Shown one piece after another: positions 34,604 through 46,668 of a stretch of DNA of 64,000 bases. The notes under the pieces are model-generated. The model saw only the letters and a list, made by a program, of their open reading frames with translations, was not told the DNA's origin and did not search any database. The DNA is from Chlorops oryzae (lineage: Eukaryota; Arthropoda; Insecta; Diptera; Chloropidae). The DNA is taken from NCBI GenBank assembly GCA_020466095.1, contig CM035806.1, positions 136,474,180-136,538,179 of the forward strand, read 5' to 3'. How positions within the stretch are numbered: the first letter of the stretch is position 1; each line of letters starts with the position of its first letter. Made by a program: the position numbers and the translations under genes.

Positions 34604-35462
34604 TACCCGACACACTCTGTGTCAAGGGAATATTGCGTTTGTGTGGTTGTGTGTAACACCCACAACCAGTCGACATAGACCATAGAAAATATATATCAAA
34701 ATGATGAGCGTCACCAGGATTTAACCATGTCCGTCTGTCTGTCTCTTTGTATACAGTTTTCTTATCGAAGAAGTTGAGCTAGGTATATTGAAAAAATTTG
34801 GTATGCGTGCTCACGGGGACATAAGTAAGAACATGTTCGAGAATAAGTAAGAATATGTTCGGACCATTTTTTGGGGTACCTCCAGTGCTAGGGTTTGGTC
34901 ACAAACCCTGTTCCAAACTGTTCCAAAACCGGAGTTTTTCAAGATTTTTTGATGAAATTTGATAGTTGAACATGTTTCAAGGCAAGTAATACGATTTCCA
35001 AAAATTGAAATGTGGGCGTGGCAGAAGAGCGTTTTTGCGAAAATTGTCTCCTAAATCCGAAATACCAATGGCACTCGAACAAAATTTAGCATTTATGCTT
35101 CCTTTGTAGCCGTAAACATTCTCCCGAAAACTTTACTTGATCGGTCCATTATTAAGGGTACCTCCAGTATTAGGGTTTGTCACAAAAATCCCAAAACTGC
35201 CCCAAAATCGGACTTTTTCGAAACATTTGAAGGAAACTTGAAATTTGAGCGTATATTTAAGTCTCCGATTAGAATATAAAAAATTTGGAAAATTGGGCGT
35301 GACAAAGGGGCGCTTTTCATAAATAAATTGAACAAAAGTCGGTATATGGGGCCCCTTATGGTCTTAAAAGTCTCTTCGATATGCTTTCTTAATGATCCTA
35401 CTTTGTGTCGGTGTCGGGTATTATATTGTCAGGCTAGCCTGACTATAACACCCTTACTTGTT
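34604..35462 (+). mobile_element. Helentron/DINE-like family A, near complete
   Basis: It begins ACCCGACACACTCTGTGTC and ends GTCAGGCTAGCCTGAC, TATAACACCC, TTACTTGTTTT. It includes a GTCTGTCTGTC run and two GGTACCTCCAGT blocks. It encodes no protein. Confidence 0.8.
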
Positions 35463-36631
35463 TTGCGATTGCCTTTTTGACTTTTGCGTTTTTCGTATGC
35501 TCGATTTTTGCTCCGCTCCTCCGTTCCTCCTTATTATATGTATGCATGTATGCCTTTCCGATCCGACCGCTTATTCTTAGATTTTAGCAGTTTGATTTAC
35601 CAGTGATTTGGTATGGTTATCAGCTAGACGTAGAATCGAATAAAAATTTGGTCTCGTCGTGCATCATCGGGAACATTGTTACGGTGTGGTCGGATGCAAA
35701 CACTAATATACAATTATAGAATAACAAACAAATATGCTTATATAAACTCCCTATATAATTGCAAGTGTAACTTCAAATACTCTCTGTTTATGTGTTTGTT
35801 TTTATGGGTGTGTTTGGTTGCGTTGTGTCTCTGATATCCAACGGATGTACCATTTGTTTTTGTGCCCTCCTTTTTATTGTTGCTTTCATAGCGCAAAGAT
35901 GTTTGTTTCTGCTGTTAGTCCTGCTTATCCCGTTACCGCCATATGTCGTTTGTTTTTCATGTTGATTTTGGTTTTTTTCTTTTTTGCTACCAACTTTTTT
36001 CTCACATATCTCTTCCCTTTTGTTTATTTATTGCCTAAATTGTTGGGAAAAATAGAAAACATAAGTTGGAAAAAAAGATGGCAACGCTTACTGCATAACT
36101 TATTGTTTAAAAGGAAACGAGATTAAAAAAAAGAGAAAAAACTGAAGGCAAATTTCGCTAAGCGATACGGAAAAAAACAAAGAATTTCGTCTGTCGTTTT
36201 TTCGTCAATGGGGAACACATTTTTTTTATGCGTGTTTCGAATCTTCTTTTTGTGCTCCAATGTGCCATGTACCAATGTACCAAACCAAGATCCCAGAAGA
36301 GAAAAAACAATTAATTCAATAAGTAGGTAAATGAAGAAATTTTTTTCTTTGAAATACGTTTAGAGAAGAGAAGTAGTACATTACCATAGTAACATACATA
36401 GTTGTAGCACGGGGCTAGTTGAGCAACTTTTCACTTGACTCTACAGTACAGTCGGCCCTGTTTAATTCGAAACTCAAGGAACTTGGAAAATATTTCGAAT
36501 TATCGAGAGTTTGTAATATTAAATTGTTCGAATTTTCAAAAGAAAATATGTTTAAGATACTTCGAATTACTGAGTAATAACTATCAACTACGTACCTATG
36601 TATCTGTTTCAAATGAGTTTTCTTAGCAAAA
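35463..36631. other. No gene recognised; pogo-like fragment near the end
   Basis: 36449-36600 resembles 33280-33345 (CAGTCGGCCCTGTTTAATTC, TTATCGAGAGTTTGTA), the end type of pogo/Tigger elements. A 102-codon frame (35818-36126) is hydrophobic but shows no family motif and may be chance. Confidence 0.4.
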
Positions 36632-37203
36632 TGAAAAGGTAACACATTGGACCATTCGCATTTTTACTTCGAATTTCAAAGTTGCACGTAAAGTTTTCGA
36701 AAGCTCATGCGTAATAGTATTTTTGAGAATTTATTTTCAGATTTTTTGTAAAAGGTTTAAAGATAGCTCAGCGCGGATTTTCTCAAAAAGTCCTGCTTTT
36801 CTGAGTTTTTCGTGAAGACTGGTTCATAAGCAATTTTTTTCAATACTTTTGGGCACTAATCGGAAGAAAAGTATCCAAGCTTTGTTTTCATGTACATAAA
36901 CTACAACATATACTGATTTTATAGGCCACTTAGGAGTCATTAATTACGTTGTTTTGAAAATACATAATTTGGGCGCCAAAAAAGGGGGCCTCAGAATATC
37001 TTAATTTTATATGAAAATGGTCAAACTTAATAATGTTATTTTAAAGAACGCAGAGTCCTCTTAAATTTGTTATAAGAAATAACAATTTTACTTTTGTAAT
37101 TCTACAGCTATGTCCCATAATATTCCCAAAAACATTATAACAAAAATTCTTTGCATACAGAACCTGACAATACCAATAGCAATTCCAAATTATGTTGAAA
37201 TAT
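36632..37203 (+). repeat. Direct repeat of about 0.56 kb, copy 1
   Basis: It shares GAAAAGGTAACACATT to AATTATGTTGAAATA with 37785-38325. The two differ mainly by short indels. No protein is recognised. Confidence 0.8.
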
Positions 37204-37784
37204 GGGTATTTCCATGGTTGCGCACGTGACAGTCGTACGCATTTGATGCAAAAAATTTCGGTGAAGTATCAATTTTTTCAACTCCTTGTCTCTCTTATTC
37301 CTCAGCTGTAGAATAATTGGTGTAAAATGTGGTGGCCAGCGAAAGTGCGGTCCAGAGATATTTTCTATTTAATGCTGAGGCGCACGTGACAAAAAATGGA
37401 AGTCGGTTTTTTCTTCATCTACTGCACTGCAAAAATCTTCCTAAATAATATGAGGTTTTTAAGGAGACTTCATGAACAATGACGAGAAATATTGCAGTTT
37501 TCGTGTCAAAACTTTTAATCCAGAAAATTCCGTTTACTTTTTATTTATTGAGGCATTTTATGATACGTTACGTGACATACGTGACGTGACATTTTTTTTC
37601 AAAAGGGTTTTTGTCATGAAAATAGTCTTTCATTTTAACCTTTTTTGCCTTTCAATTCAATCAAGTTCTGGAAATATTATAATATGAAGTGGCCAATAAT
37701 AAATTTTATTTCAAAAACAATATTTAATTGAGCTTGCGTAATAAGAATAATTATCAACTCTATGTTCGTTAAAGATTTTCTTGC
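37204..37784. other. Spacer between the two direct repeats
   Basis: This AT-rich sequence mentions GCGCACGTGACA-like words twice (near 37221 and 37380). No element family is recognised. Confidence 0.4.
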
Positions 37785-38325
37785 TGAAAAGGTAACACAT
37801 TCGACATTCGCATTTTTACTTCGAATTTCAAAGTTGCACGTAATTCGAAAGCTCATGCGTAATAGTATTTTTGACGAATTTATTTCAGATTTTTTGTAAA
37901 AGGTTTATAAGATAGCTCAGCGCGGATTTTCTCAAAAAGTCCTGCTTTTCTGAGTTTTCGTGAAGACTGGTTCATAAGCAATCTTTTCAATACTTTTGGG
38001 CACTAATCGGAAGAAAGTATCCAAGCTTTGTTTTCATGTACATAAACTACAACATATACTGATGTTTATAGGCACTTAGGTCATTAATTACGTTGTTTTG
38101 AAAACTATCAACTCAGAATATCTTAATTTATATGAAAATGGTCAAACTTAATAATGTTATTTTAAAGATACGTCAGAGTCCTCTTAAATTTGTTATAAGA
38201 AATAACAATTTTACTTTTGTAATTCTACAGCTATGTCCCATAATGTTCCCAAAAACATTATAACAAAAATTCTGTTGCATACGAACCTGACAATATCAAT
38301 AGCAATTCCGAATTATGTTGAAATA
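37785..38325 (+). repeat. Direct repeat of about 0.56 kb, copy 2
   Basis: It is the partner of 36632-37203, slightly shorter, with scattered one- to several-base deletions and one replaced block near 38105. Confidence 0.8.
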
Positions 38326-38937
38326 CATATCTAAAAAAAAAAAAAACATTAATTTGTAATTGGAATTTTTGTAACACACCCTGGAGGTACCCTTTATAAT
38401 CTACCAAACAAGAAAGAAGATGATGTTTATTTTATGACTATAAGATGAAGCTTACATGCCAACTTTCGTTTAAGTCGTATTTGAATTTCGGGTGTAAAGC
38501 CCGGATCCCACTATCTACGCAATGCGCCGATTTTTGCCCTAATCAATGCGTCGATAGTGTGAACGCATTTTTTGGACTCTCATGATGACAAGCTTGACCC
38601 TCTGGAATGATTTTTGTCCCAATTTTATTGCTCCCCGATATCTTCTTGACAATATGCGACTATAATGTGAGCCTCAACAGTGATTGTGGAAATTTTTGAA
38701 ATTTGTGCCGATCTGGCCCGATAAAAATCAGCGCAGATTGTGTTACTTGCGCAGATTGTGTTACTTGCGCAGATAGTGGAATCCCAGCTTAAGAGACAAT
38801 TTTCGAAAAATGCCCATTTGCAACGCCTACTCTTCCAAATTTTTAAAATGAACTTTAATTTTAAAAAATTGTCCCAGTTTGCAACGCTATAAAGCGTACT
38901 CTTGAATGCAGCGAAAATTTTTTAGTAACTATTTAAA
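38326..38937. other. Old repeat fragments
   Basis: 38375-38480 has CACCCTGGAGGTACCCTTTA and following text like family A interior. 38740-38775 has a small direct repeat, GCGCAGATTGTGTTACTT. Confidence 0.45.
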
Positions 38938-39003
38938 GCCACCACTGCCACATAAAGTTAGGTATTGGAAGGCAGTTCGCATACAATCTTTGTATACTTT
39001 GTA

Positions 39004-39576
39004 CCCAATAAACACAACGATATCGTAACGATATCGAGACGATATCGTTTTCTCTTAAAACTCTTTCGCGACGAGGCTGCGAGACGATATCGAGACGAAT
39101 TCGATATCGTTAGACAGTCACTTATCGTTGGCGATTCGAAAATTGCTTCGTTCTCGAATCGTTCACGAAGGTTTTCTCGAATTGTTTTCGAATATAAATT
39201 TTCTTTGTTTTCAAATCATAAATTTTTTTTCAATGAAAATATTAAATAAGACTATTTCGGGTAAACAAAAAACAAAAACAAAAAAAAAATATTTTGAATG
39301 ATTTTTTTTCACTTTTGATTCTTCCTGCTGTGGGATTTGAAACGCGGAACCCTCGACTTGTAGTTATGTGGTCACCCTCTACACCGTGTTTGATAATTTA
39401 AAATGTCTGGATTTTTGTCGTTTATAACTTGAAATTGATTCTAACGCTTAAATTATTTTTCTCGAACTTGTCTCGATATCGTCGCGAGTACAAAATCACG
39501 ACATCAAGAAATTTAGTTTTCTCGAATTCGTCTCTATATCGTTACGATATCATTTTCGTTTCTGTGTTTATTGGGG
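39004..39576. mobile_element. TA-flanked MITE rich in GATATC words (mariner-like)
   Basis: The ends CCCAATAAACAC and GTGTTTATTGGGG are inverted and flanked by TA (39002-39003, 39577-39578). The uninterrupted repeat C copies give the empty site. The arms contain many CGATATCG, GATATCGTAACGATATCG and GAGACGA words. A 2-bp TA duplication suggests Tc1/mariner mobilisation, but no transposase is present. A tRNA-like patch lies inside (39330-39388). Confidence 0.7.
39330..39388 (-). other. tRNA-like sequence
   Basis: On the minus strand GTTTCAAATCCCAC resembles a B box, with GGGTTCCGCG before it. No full cloverleaf folds by eye, so it is a pseudo-tRNA or SINE-like head, not a working tRNA gene. 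Confidence 0.25.
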
Positions 39577-39650
39577 TAGCTATTAATATTCAGGACGCTT
39601 ACAGTCTCGTATACTTTGTAAGCGGTAGGCACTGTTGGCCGCTGGGTATT

Positions 39651-41689
39651 TGTCACTTATGGCAATTTTGTGGTTATGGCTCGATATACTCAAATATCGA
39701 TTTTTCTTTAAAATATTTCAACAGCTTCTGCTTTTGGAAAAGTTTTTGTGATTTTCATAACAGTTCCTGCTACTGGTGGTAGCCTTAGAAAATGGTCCGA
39801 ACTGGTTCAAACTCATGCGTCTGCCAGTACGTCTAACAGTTTTCGTCAAGGTCGCTCAACTTCTTCGAAAATAACACTGCATATGGACAGATAGACGGAT
39901 AGAAACACTTGGAACTTCTGCTCTCGAGGTACAGTACCTCATCCCCGCACACCGAGCGAACTTTACCCTGATTTTTTTTAAAAGGGCGCATTGCTATTCA
40001 CACTCCTTTTGATTTTCGAGCAGAACGAAAATTTCAAAAGAAAAATGGTTGAGTCGACAACATTTTTGGTTGATTTGAAAGGTTTAATAACATATCTTTT
40101 CGTTCGGTATAATTCTCATTTGTTTTTTAAAATAGGACATATCGCACCCTTGATACTAAATCGGCACAATTCAATATTTCGCATTTCTTGAAATTCATTC
40201 AATTTCTCTTGAAACTAACGAGAAATTATATTTTTTCTAAGCTTATATTAATCTCAATCGACTGCTGCATCAGCCAATATATGCGTTAATTTTGTAGGTG
40301 TTCGGTTTCTTACATAAAAATGCAATCGAACATAAAAAAATTGATTAAAAAAATTTTGAATTGTGCCGACTTATTAGCAAGGGTACGATATAAGATATGT
40401 ATGTATTCATGTTAGAACTTTTTAACCATTGCGAAAGCAGTCACGACGAAGTCCATCCGATGGCTATTTTTCGGGATATGTTCAGCAGAGGGCTCTGTGG
40501 CCATTTGCATTGAATGTTGAATGAATTTGTTATGACATTTCTTCTTGTATAGGTATTTTAGAAAATTTTTTTTATTTTAAAAATTATTTTCTCATTTCAA
40601 TTATGTATGTATGTCCGTGGTTAGTTCAAAAATTTAAATTTAAATCCATTTTTGAAAATTATCATGTCAATTCAACCTGAAATATGGTTGATTCAAAAGG
40701 AAAATCTTTATATTTTTGAACAAGAAAAATTGTTAAATTAAAAATATTCCTTGTTGAAGCCGGTTTGTATGTTTTTCCTTTTGATTTGACCAGTTTTCTG
40801 GTTGATTTTTTTTCTCTGTACATACATATGTACATAATATTCTTCAATAGCTGTGAAAACAAAATCCCTGCTTCTCGCCATTCTTTCGGATATTGAGTAA
40901 ATTCCAATTTTATGACTCGCTCGCAGTAGGACTTTATGACTTGCAAAAATCGAATAGAATCGAATCGAATCGGATCCCCTTGAAATTCTCACTGACATCC
41001 AGCGTTCATCATCTGATAATTAATTAAAGGATTCCGCTATGTCCGCTAGAAATCTTATTACCCTTAGACACTCATGCGCACATTTGTACATGTTCCTAAG
41101 TATCCACAAAAGACGTTGTCGATAGGGAAACGCCGATATGAAAAGTCATCAGTGCCTTTGGAAAAATTTTCTTGATATTAACTACAACAGTCATCCCTTA
41201 TCCCCTGAATTCCTAACCCGCTCGATAGAAGGTCAACAGTTTTCGGTGACTTTTTCTATTCTTTTCCCTTTTCAAGCCCGCAATTTCGTCGGCCTTAGAG
41301 AAATGATATCACCAAGTATTTTGAGCCAACGAAAGTTATATGAAAAAAAAAAAAAAACTCGAATTCCAGCAACTCTCTTACGTTGGTTAGTAGATGGGGT
41401 AGAACGGGAAAAAGTTATCAGTAAGTGTAAGGCTGTGCTTCGTTTTTAAATAACATGAAGGATAAGGAATTTAATATTATAAATATGTATGCGTAAATAA
41501 ATTGAAATGTTGGGCGACGGATATTTTTGAGGGAAAACATATCACAAAAGCAATTTAATGGCATTTTAGCACAACATTGTCGGCGTCACTTTCCGTTGAA
41601 ATTTATGCGAAGAAAATGTGTTTGGGAAATGTTTCATTTTTCCTGAGCTTATTTTAACAAGTTCCTGCCTCTTCCAAGTTTTCGTCTTT
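39651..41689. other. Mixed non-coding sequence
   Basis: 39700-39960 resembles old family A text (GTTCCTGCTACTGGTGGTA). 40040-40500 holds a partial CACAGAG-type MITE. The rest, to 41689, is AT-rich without motifs. Confidence 0.4.
40040..40500 (-). mobile_element. CACAGAGAAAAAAA MITE, partial third copy
   Basis: TCTTTTCGTTCGGTATAATT, TAGGACATAT and GCGAAAGCAGTCACGACGAA match the interior of 47157-47944 in the same orientation. Both ends are missing and about 0.2 kb of unrelated text lies between the matches. Confidence 0.55.
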
Positions 41690-42227
41690 TTTTATACACA
41701 GCTTCAGAACGGTATATTAGTTTTGTGTAGATCTTGTTACAGCAACACCTACCAGCTCCGCAGGTGCAGACAGATATATCTAGGTGTATATATATATATA
41801 TATATACTAAAGTTCTTTTCCTTAAAGGGTTAGTAGAGTGGGTCATTGTCAACAAAAAAACGTACGGAAGGGCGGGGAGGGGTTACAAGGGAAAGAAAGA
41901 AATTTGAATTTGTTTCGATAAAAAATTGATTCAACCAACAAACTTCTAAACTAGTCAAATTCAGTCATTTAACTATGATAATACAAACCCAAAAATAACT
42001 TCTGTCTTACCAATTTTTGCATTTTCACTTCCGGTAGACATTTCTGCGGAAATTCCCATATGCATACAATATTCTAGATCTGGATCATAAATTGGGTTGA
42101 ATTAGACATGTCCCTCTGCCAGTTCGGTTTTCTATTTATCTAAAAGCTTGTAATTGGGAATAATGCACCAATCCCGTCGGGAAATCTAGTGTATCACAAT
42201 CGGGCTTGACCGACTATATCTTTCTTT
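41690..42227 (+). mobile_element. Helentron/DINE-like family B, diverged copy
   Basis: It starts TTTATACACAGC with TATATTAGTTTTGTG and ends in CGGGCTTGACCG...TCTTTCTTTT, directly before another family B copy. The middle is replaced by unrelated AT-rich text. Confidence 0.5.
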
Positions 42228-42790
42228 TTATACCCAGCGTAAGCAGGGTATACTAGTTCTGTGCAAATCTTGTAACAGTCAGAACTATGCTCCGTAGACA
42301 TATAGACATATATATATATATTCTTGATCAGGATCAAAAACTGAAAACCGTCTGGACCAATCAAGTCGAAATTTGACACACAGGTATATCGGGATCCGAG
42401 TATGATCCTAAGTAACAATGGGAGACATCCGCCCACTGCCACGCCCACAAATGAATTTAATGTGTTTTCAGTAAAATGCTTGTAACTTGCGAACCACTCA
42501 ACACATTTCATTCATATTTGGTGTACTGGTAAACTACAAAAACGGGCGCCGTCCTCTTCGAGCCACGCCCACAAATAAAGGTTAATCGTAACTTGTGAAG
42601 TAAAAGGCGTAGAAGCTTTAAGTTCGCAACATAGGTTGACCAAGGCGAATGAAAGGTGTAGGAAAAAAACTTATGTGGCCCGCCCACTGCCACGCCCACA
42701 AATCGAGAGGCAAAACATAGTGCGCCAATAATATCGGGATGCTGGATATTTCAAAGTCGGGCTTGATCGACTTTAGCATTCTTACTTGTT
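42228..42790 (+). mobile_element. Helentron/DINE-like family B, near complete
   Basis: It runs from TATACCCAGCGTAAGCAGGG to GTCGGGCTTGATCGAC and TTCTTACTTGTT. It holds one 127-bp-type unit. The GTCY microsatellite is missing by deletion near 42340. Confidence 0.8.
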
Positions 42791-43855
42791 TAATTTTGTT
42801 TTTGTTTTTCTTATTTTTTCTTTTATTACAAAAACTTTTTTAAATAGTCTCGCTTCGAGTGGACACAATCAGTGGAAGATGCATAGATAAGAAAAAGAAG
42901 ACTAAAGAAACGGGAACAGCACATCTTAAGCGAGCTAACGTTAGGCAGTTCATCGATATGTATAAAAATTTATGTTTACATAGTTCTGAAGTGAGTAGAC
43001 AAGCTTAAGTGAAGTATTAGCTGCGAAGACGAGACAAGCGAGACGACGGTTGAAGAGAAAAAGAGAAAGGACAAGTAAATGAATACGAAAAGTAATTATC
43101 TCTTAAACTAGACCTTGTAATTTAACATGATACCCAACTAATTAAATCATCTCCGTGGCCCTGGATTGTTTCGATCGTATAACAAGCTAAGCAATTAAAA
43201 AAGTAGATTCATGAAGGAGAAGCATCTTCTTATCTTGGTTTTTTTTTTTTTTTTTTGTTTTTTTTATCTAGATACTTATCTTAGTATTTTGGATTAAGTC
43301 AAAGCTACCTATGCGTTAATGCCTAAATAAGTGAGTCTATTAGAAAAATTATTAGTCATTTAATAAGTCTGGCTACTGTAGCGTAAATATTTGAATTGAG
43401 TGAGCTCTTCCCCGATCTGCATTTGCGTGTTTCCTTTTTCTTTCGTTGTTTGTTGTAAAAAAATATCATTATTGGCTTTTTCGAAATATTTCCACATTGG
43501 AACGTTGTACGTTGTTTGAACGCTTGGCCTTATCTCAGCGTCTCTGTCAGCGCTTGGAATTTGATATATACAAGCGTACCAATTCTGTCAAACTGCATCT
43601 GCAGCCAGCTGTCATAAAAGCGAGTTATGAGAGCATTCGGGCAACGAGATAGCATCCGCGCCAAAACACGGAGCTTCGCACTTATTACGAAAATATGAGA
43701 CATGCGAAAATTTGTATATTGTAGAAATGTATTCTTATTATATTAATACTTATAAATATATCGTTTCTTATAAAAAATTTTTTTCTGTTTTCGGAATTTT
43801 CGTTTAAGCTACAAGAGTAATTTTGTCATACACAGATCTTTTCAATTAGCGATAC
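42791..43855. other. No gene recognised
   Basis: AT-rich sequence with a poly-T run (43240-43265). A 68-codon frame at 43446-43652 has no recognisable motif. The 42840-43100 stretch is purine-rich on the plus strand. Confidence 0.4.
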
Positions 43856-44320
43856 ATATTTATTTATTTAGTTATTTATTTATTAGTCAATGAATATACA
43901 TTCTTCCTGACCCATCTTAAAACTAAAAGCACTTTATAACTAAATTATGTTCTAGACAACCTCACAGCAAATCACACTATTGTAACATTTAAAAATCTTT
44001 TTAATTGATATCGGGATTGACAAAAATCAATAGCACTAATCATGGAAATGGCATTAAACGCAGTTATGGTTTTATAAATTGGAGAGTTTTGCGCGTAGTT
44101 TGTGCGCCTGACTTCTGCATAAAAAGGCACAAAATGTCCAAGCGACCTTGAGCGACAAACAACGAACCTTGTAAGGAGGAAGTTGATCGCCAAAATAAAT
44201 TAAACGTAGCGCAGAACGTGTAAAAGTCTTTTTAAGACGTTCAATACGAGATATATGCGAAGAGTAAAAATGATCCCAAATAATTGAAGCGTATTCCAAC
44301 TTAGAGCGCACTAATTATAT
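43856..44320 (-). mobile_element. 3' end of a non-LTR retrotransposon
   Basis: The minus strand carries the C-terminal RT text described in the next entry, then an AT-rich 3' region and a short TAAA-type tail (43858-43888). The 5' part is missing. Confidence 0.65.
43972..44311 (-). pseudogene. Non-LTR RT C-terminal fragment
   Basis: The frame RSKLEYASIIWDHFYSSHIS, RIERLKKTFTRSALRLI matches the thumb/C-terminal region common to Jockey-superfamily RTs. The reading then shifts frame near 44150 (VCRSRSLGHFVPF..., KTITAFN, DFCQSRYQLKRFL). It has no catalytic domain and is a dead 5'-truncated copy. The clade cannot be fixed. Confidence 0.8.
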
Positions 44321-44486
44321 GTACAGAGATTTTAACGTGTATGGATCAGAAAAGTGTAAACTATTTCTCCTAATAAAAAAAAAAATATATTCAATTTATA
44401 TATCTATTATTTAATTTCAAATATTATTTGGTTTGAACGTATTTATAAATTCCAATATTTTTTAAAACTTTTATTGCTAGATTTTT

Positions 44487-44525
44487 AATCCCCCGCTGTT
44501 GGATTTGAACCTCGGAACTCTCGCC
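44487..44525 (-). other. tRNA-like B-box fragment
   Basis: CCCGCTGTTGGATTTGAACC reads as a B-box-like GGTTCAAATCC on the minus strand. The patch is short and resembles the one at 39330. Confidence 0.2.
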
Positions 44526-44530
44526 TTCAA

Positions 44531-45050
44531 TTCATGTCCGTCTGTCTGTCTGTCCGTCTGTTTGTATACAGTTTTCTTATCGAAGGAGTTGAGTTATCTT
44601 GACAAAATTCAGTGTGCGTGCTCACGGGGACATAAGTAAGAACAAGTTGAAGAATGGACCCGGTCGGACCATATTTAGGGGTACCTCCAGTACTAGGGTC
44701 TATTACGAAAGTCACAAAAACTGCTAAATTCGAGGTTCTTCAAGATATTTTGATGAAATTTGATATTTGAACATGCTTAAAGGGAAGTAATATGTTGTCC
44801 AAAAATTGGAAAAGTGGGCGTGGCAGAAGGGCGTTTTTCGAAAATTGTCTTCTACACCCGAAATTCAAATGGGACTTGAACGAAGTTTAGCAGTTATGCT
44901 TCCTTTGTAGCCATAAACATCCTCTCCAAAAAAATTTTACATAGGTTCATTATTAAGGGTACCTCCAGTACTAGGGTCTTTCACAAAAATCTCAAAACTG
45001 CCCCAAAATCTGATTTTTTTGAGATATTACACTGAAACTTAGAATTGTAT
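44531..45050 (+). mobile_element. Helentron/DINE-like family A, truncated both ends
   Basis: It begins in the GTCTGTCTGTCTGTCCGTC run and ends in AAACTTAGAATT. Both GGTACCTCCAGTACTAGGGT blocks and GTGGGCGTGGCAGAAGGGCG are present. Confidence 0.75.
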
Positions 45051-46668
45051 GAATAGCTTTTATACTTCTCTAAGGCATTGGTTTATAGTACGAACGATTC
45101 ATAAATCATACGCAAGTGTTTGTAATTAGAGTACGCTTCACAAATTACAAAATTGTTTTTGTTTCGTAATATGCCCTGAATTTTCGTACAATTAACGAAA
45201 AAAAAGTCCGTATTTTCGCTTACGAAAACGCTTTCGTTTAATTTACGAATGATTCGTAAGATCAGATTTTTATGGAATCGTTTGTCAAGAAAAGCTCGTA
45301 GGTATTTTGTGCGAAAATTTCGTATATTATACGAAAATCTTTCGTAAACCAAACTACATTAGATTTGAGTCGGGTTCGTCGCTTTAGATTTAAAATGTTC
45401 GCATTGGGTATAAGTAAGTGGATTAAGCATGCGGCGTATGTCGCGTATGTTAAAACGAACAAAAATAACCAAACTTGAAATGCGGATATCTCGATAGGTA
45501 GCGCCATCTTGAATAAACCAATGAAACAATCGGACTCAGCATACCCAAATTAAGTTTTGTGGCTTTGTCCTCCGCTTGTTATAATTTTGAACTAGCACAG
45601 TGTTATTCGCCCTAAGCTTTGTGCTGAGATTTTGCTTAAAAATTTAAGATCCTCAAAACTTGGTCCAGAAGCAAGAAGTAACAATGTGGCTGAAAGACTC
45701 TCATTTCGTGTGGCCGCTTCCATTAATCGAATGTCTTGCTTGTCATTAATGAAACTTCAGACCCAGCAGCAAAAGTCCCCCGTGACAAAATCAGTGATGT
45801 CAGGGTGGCTTTGAAGCCGGTATGCATGACAATTCGCAGGACACTTTTTATCATAGCTGTTAAATTGCGATTACCATTATTAATCAATTACATTACAATA
45901 ATAAGAAAAAAATGTTCTTCTGAACAAAATATACAAAAATATACAAAAGGCCTATTCACGACACCTCGGTATCGTTGCAAAAATGTAAAAGTGTAAAAAT
46001 TTAGTTTGGCTTCCAACAACAACTTGTATGGAAAAATCTTCCGCTTTTGCACTTTTGCCACGATACCGAGGTCTCGTAAATAGGTCTAAAATGTTCTTCT
46101 TCCTCTTCTTCGAATTTGGAGGTCTTATTACACTACTGCTGGATAATAGAAAAAAATGTATGAAGAAAAAATATTTTCGATCGTTAAAATTTTACCTCAT
46201 TACAATGTATAGGCAAAAACTATAAGATTAATGAAAAATAATCAAAAATAATCATCAAAAGTGGTCGGATTAATTTTTTGATTATTTTTGATTATATCTG
46301 ATTATTTTTAGGAATCCCAAGTAATCATGATTACAATTTGATTACTTGTAATCGTAATCATTCGATTACTGGGCCGGACAGAAAAGAATCGTACTTAATC
46401 AATTATTTAAACTTTTTGAATAAAAGTAATCAAATAAGTAATGATTACGATTAGTAATCATTATTTAACAACTATGCTTTTTATGACATTTGTAAACAAA
46501 CTGACAAGGGACTTCCAGGGTGAATTTGCCTTCGTGGGACTAGAAAAAGTTACATGTGACGCCTTGCAGGGGTGCGATGGCGAAAAAGCATTTTAGAGTG
46601 CCAGCACATGGCTATTTTCTCTCTACCATAAATGTCAATTAATACAACCCAGTTGCAAACTCACTTTT
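45051..46668. other. MITE-like text, no gene recognised
   Basis: 45090-45350 is dense in TTCGTA/TACGAA words. 45948-46086 is an inverted repeat listed separately. 46250-46450 is rich in TAATCA/GATTAC words in both orientations, suggesting a decayed foldback. No protein motif is seen. Confidence 0.4.
45948..46086. mobile_element. Short inverted-repeat element (ACCTCGGTATCG arms)
   Basis: The arms hold ACACCTCGGTATCGTTGC and GCCACGATACCGAGGTCTCG, about 45 bp each, and form a hairpin of about 139 bp. AAATGTTCTTCT occurs on both sides (45910 and 46089) and could be a target duplication, though the left copy lies 30 bp outside the arm. Confidence 0.5.

Larger units (their letters stand above)
38938..39650 (+). 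repeat. Repeat C, copy split by a MITE
   Basis: It begins CCACCACTGCCACATAAAGT and resumes after the insertion with GCTATTAATATTCAGGACGC to CGCTGGGTA. It matches 33350-33490 once the insertion is removed. Confidence 0.7.
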
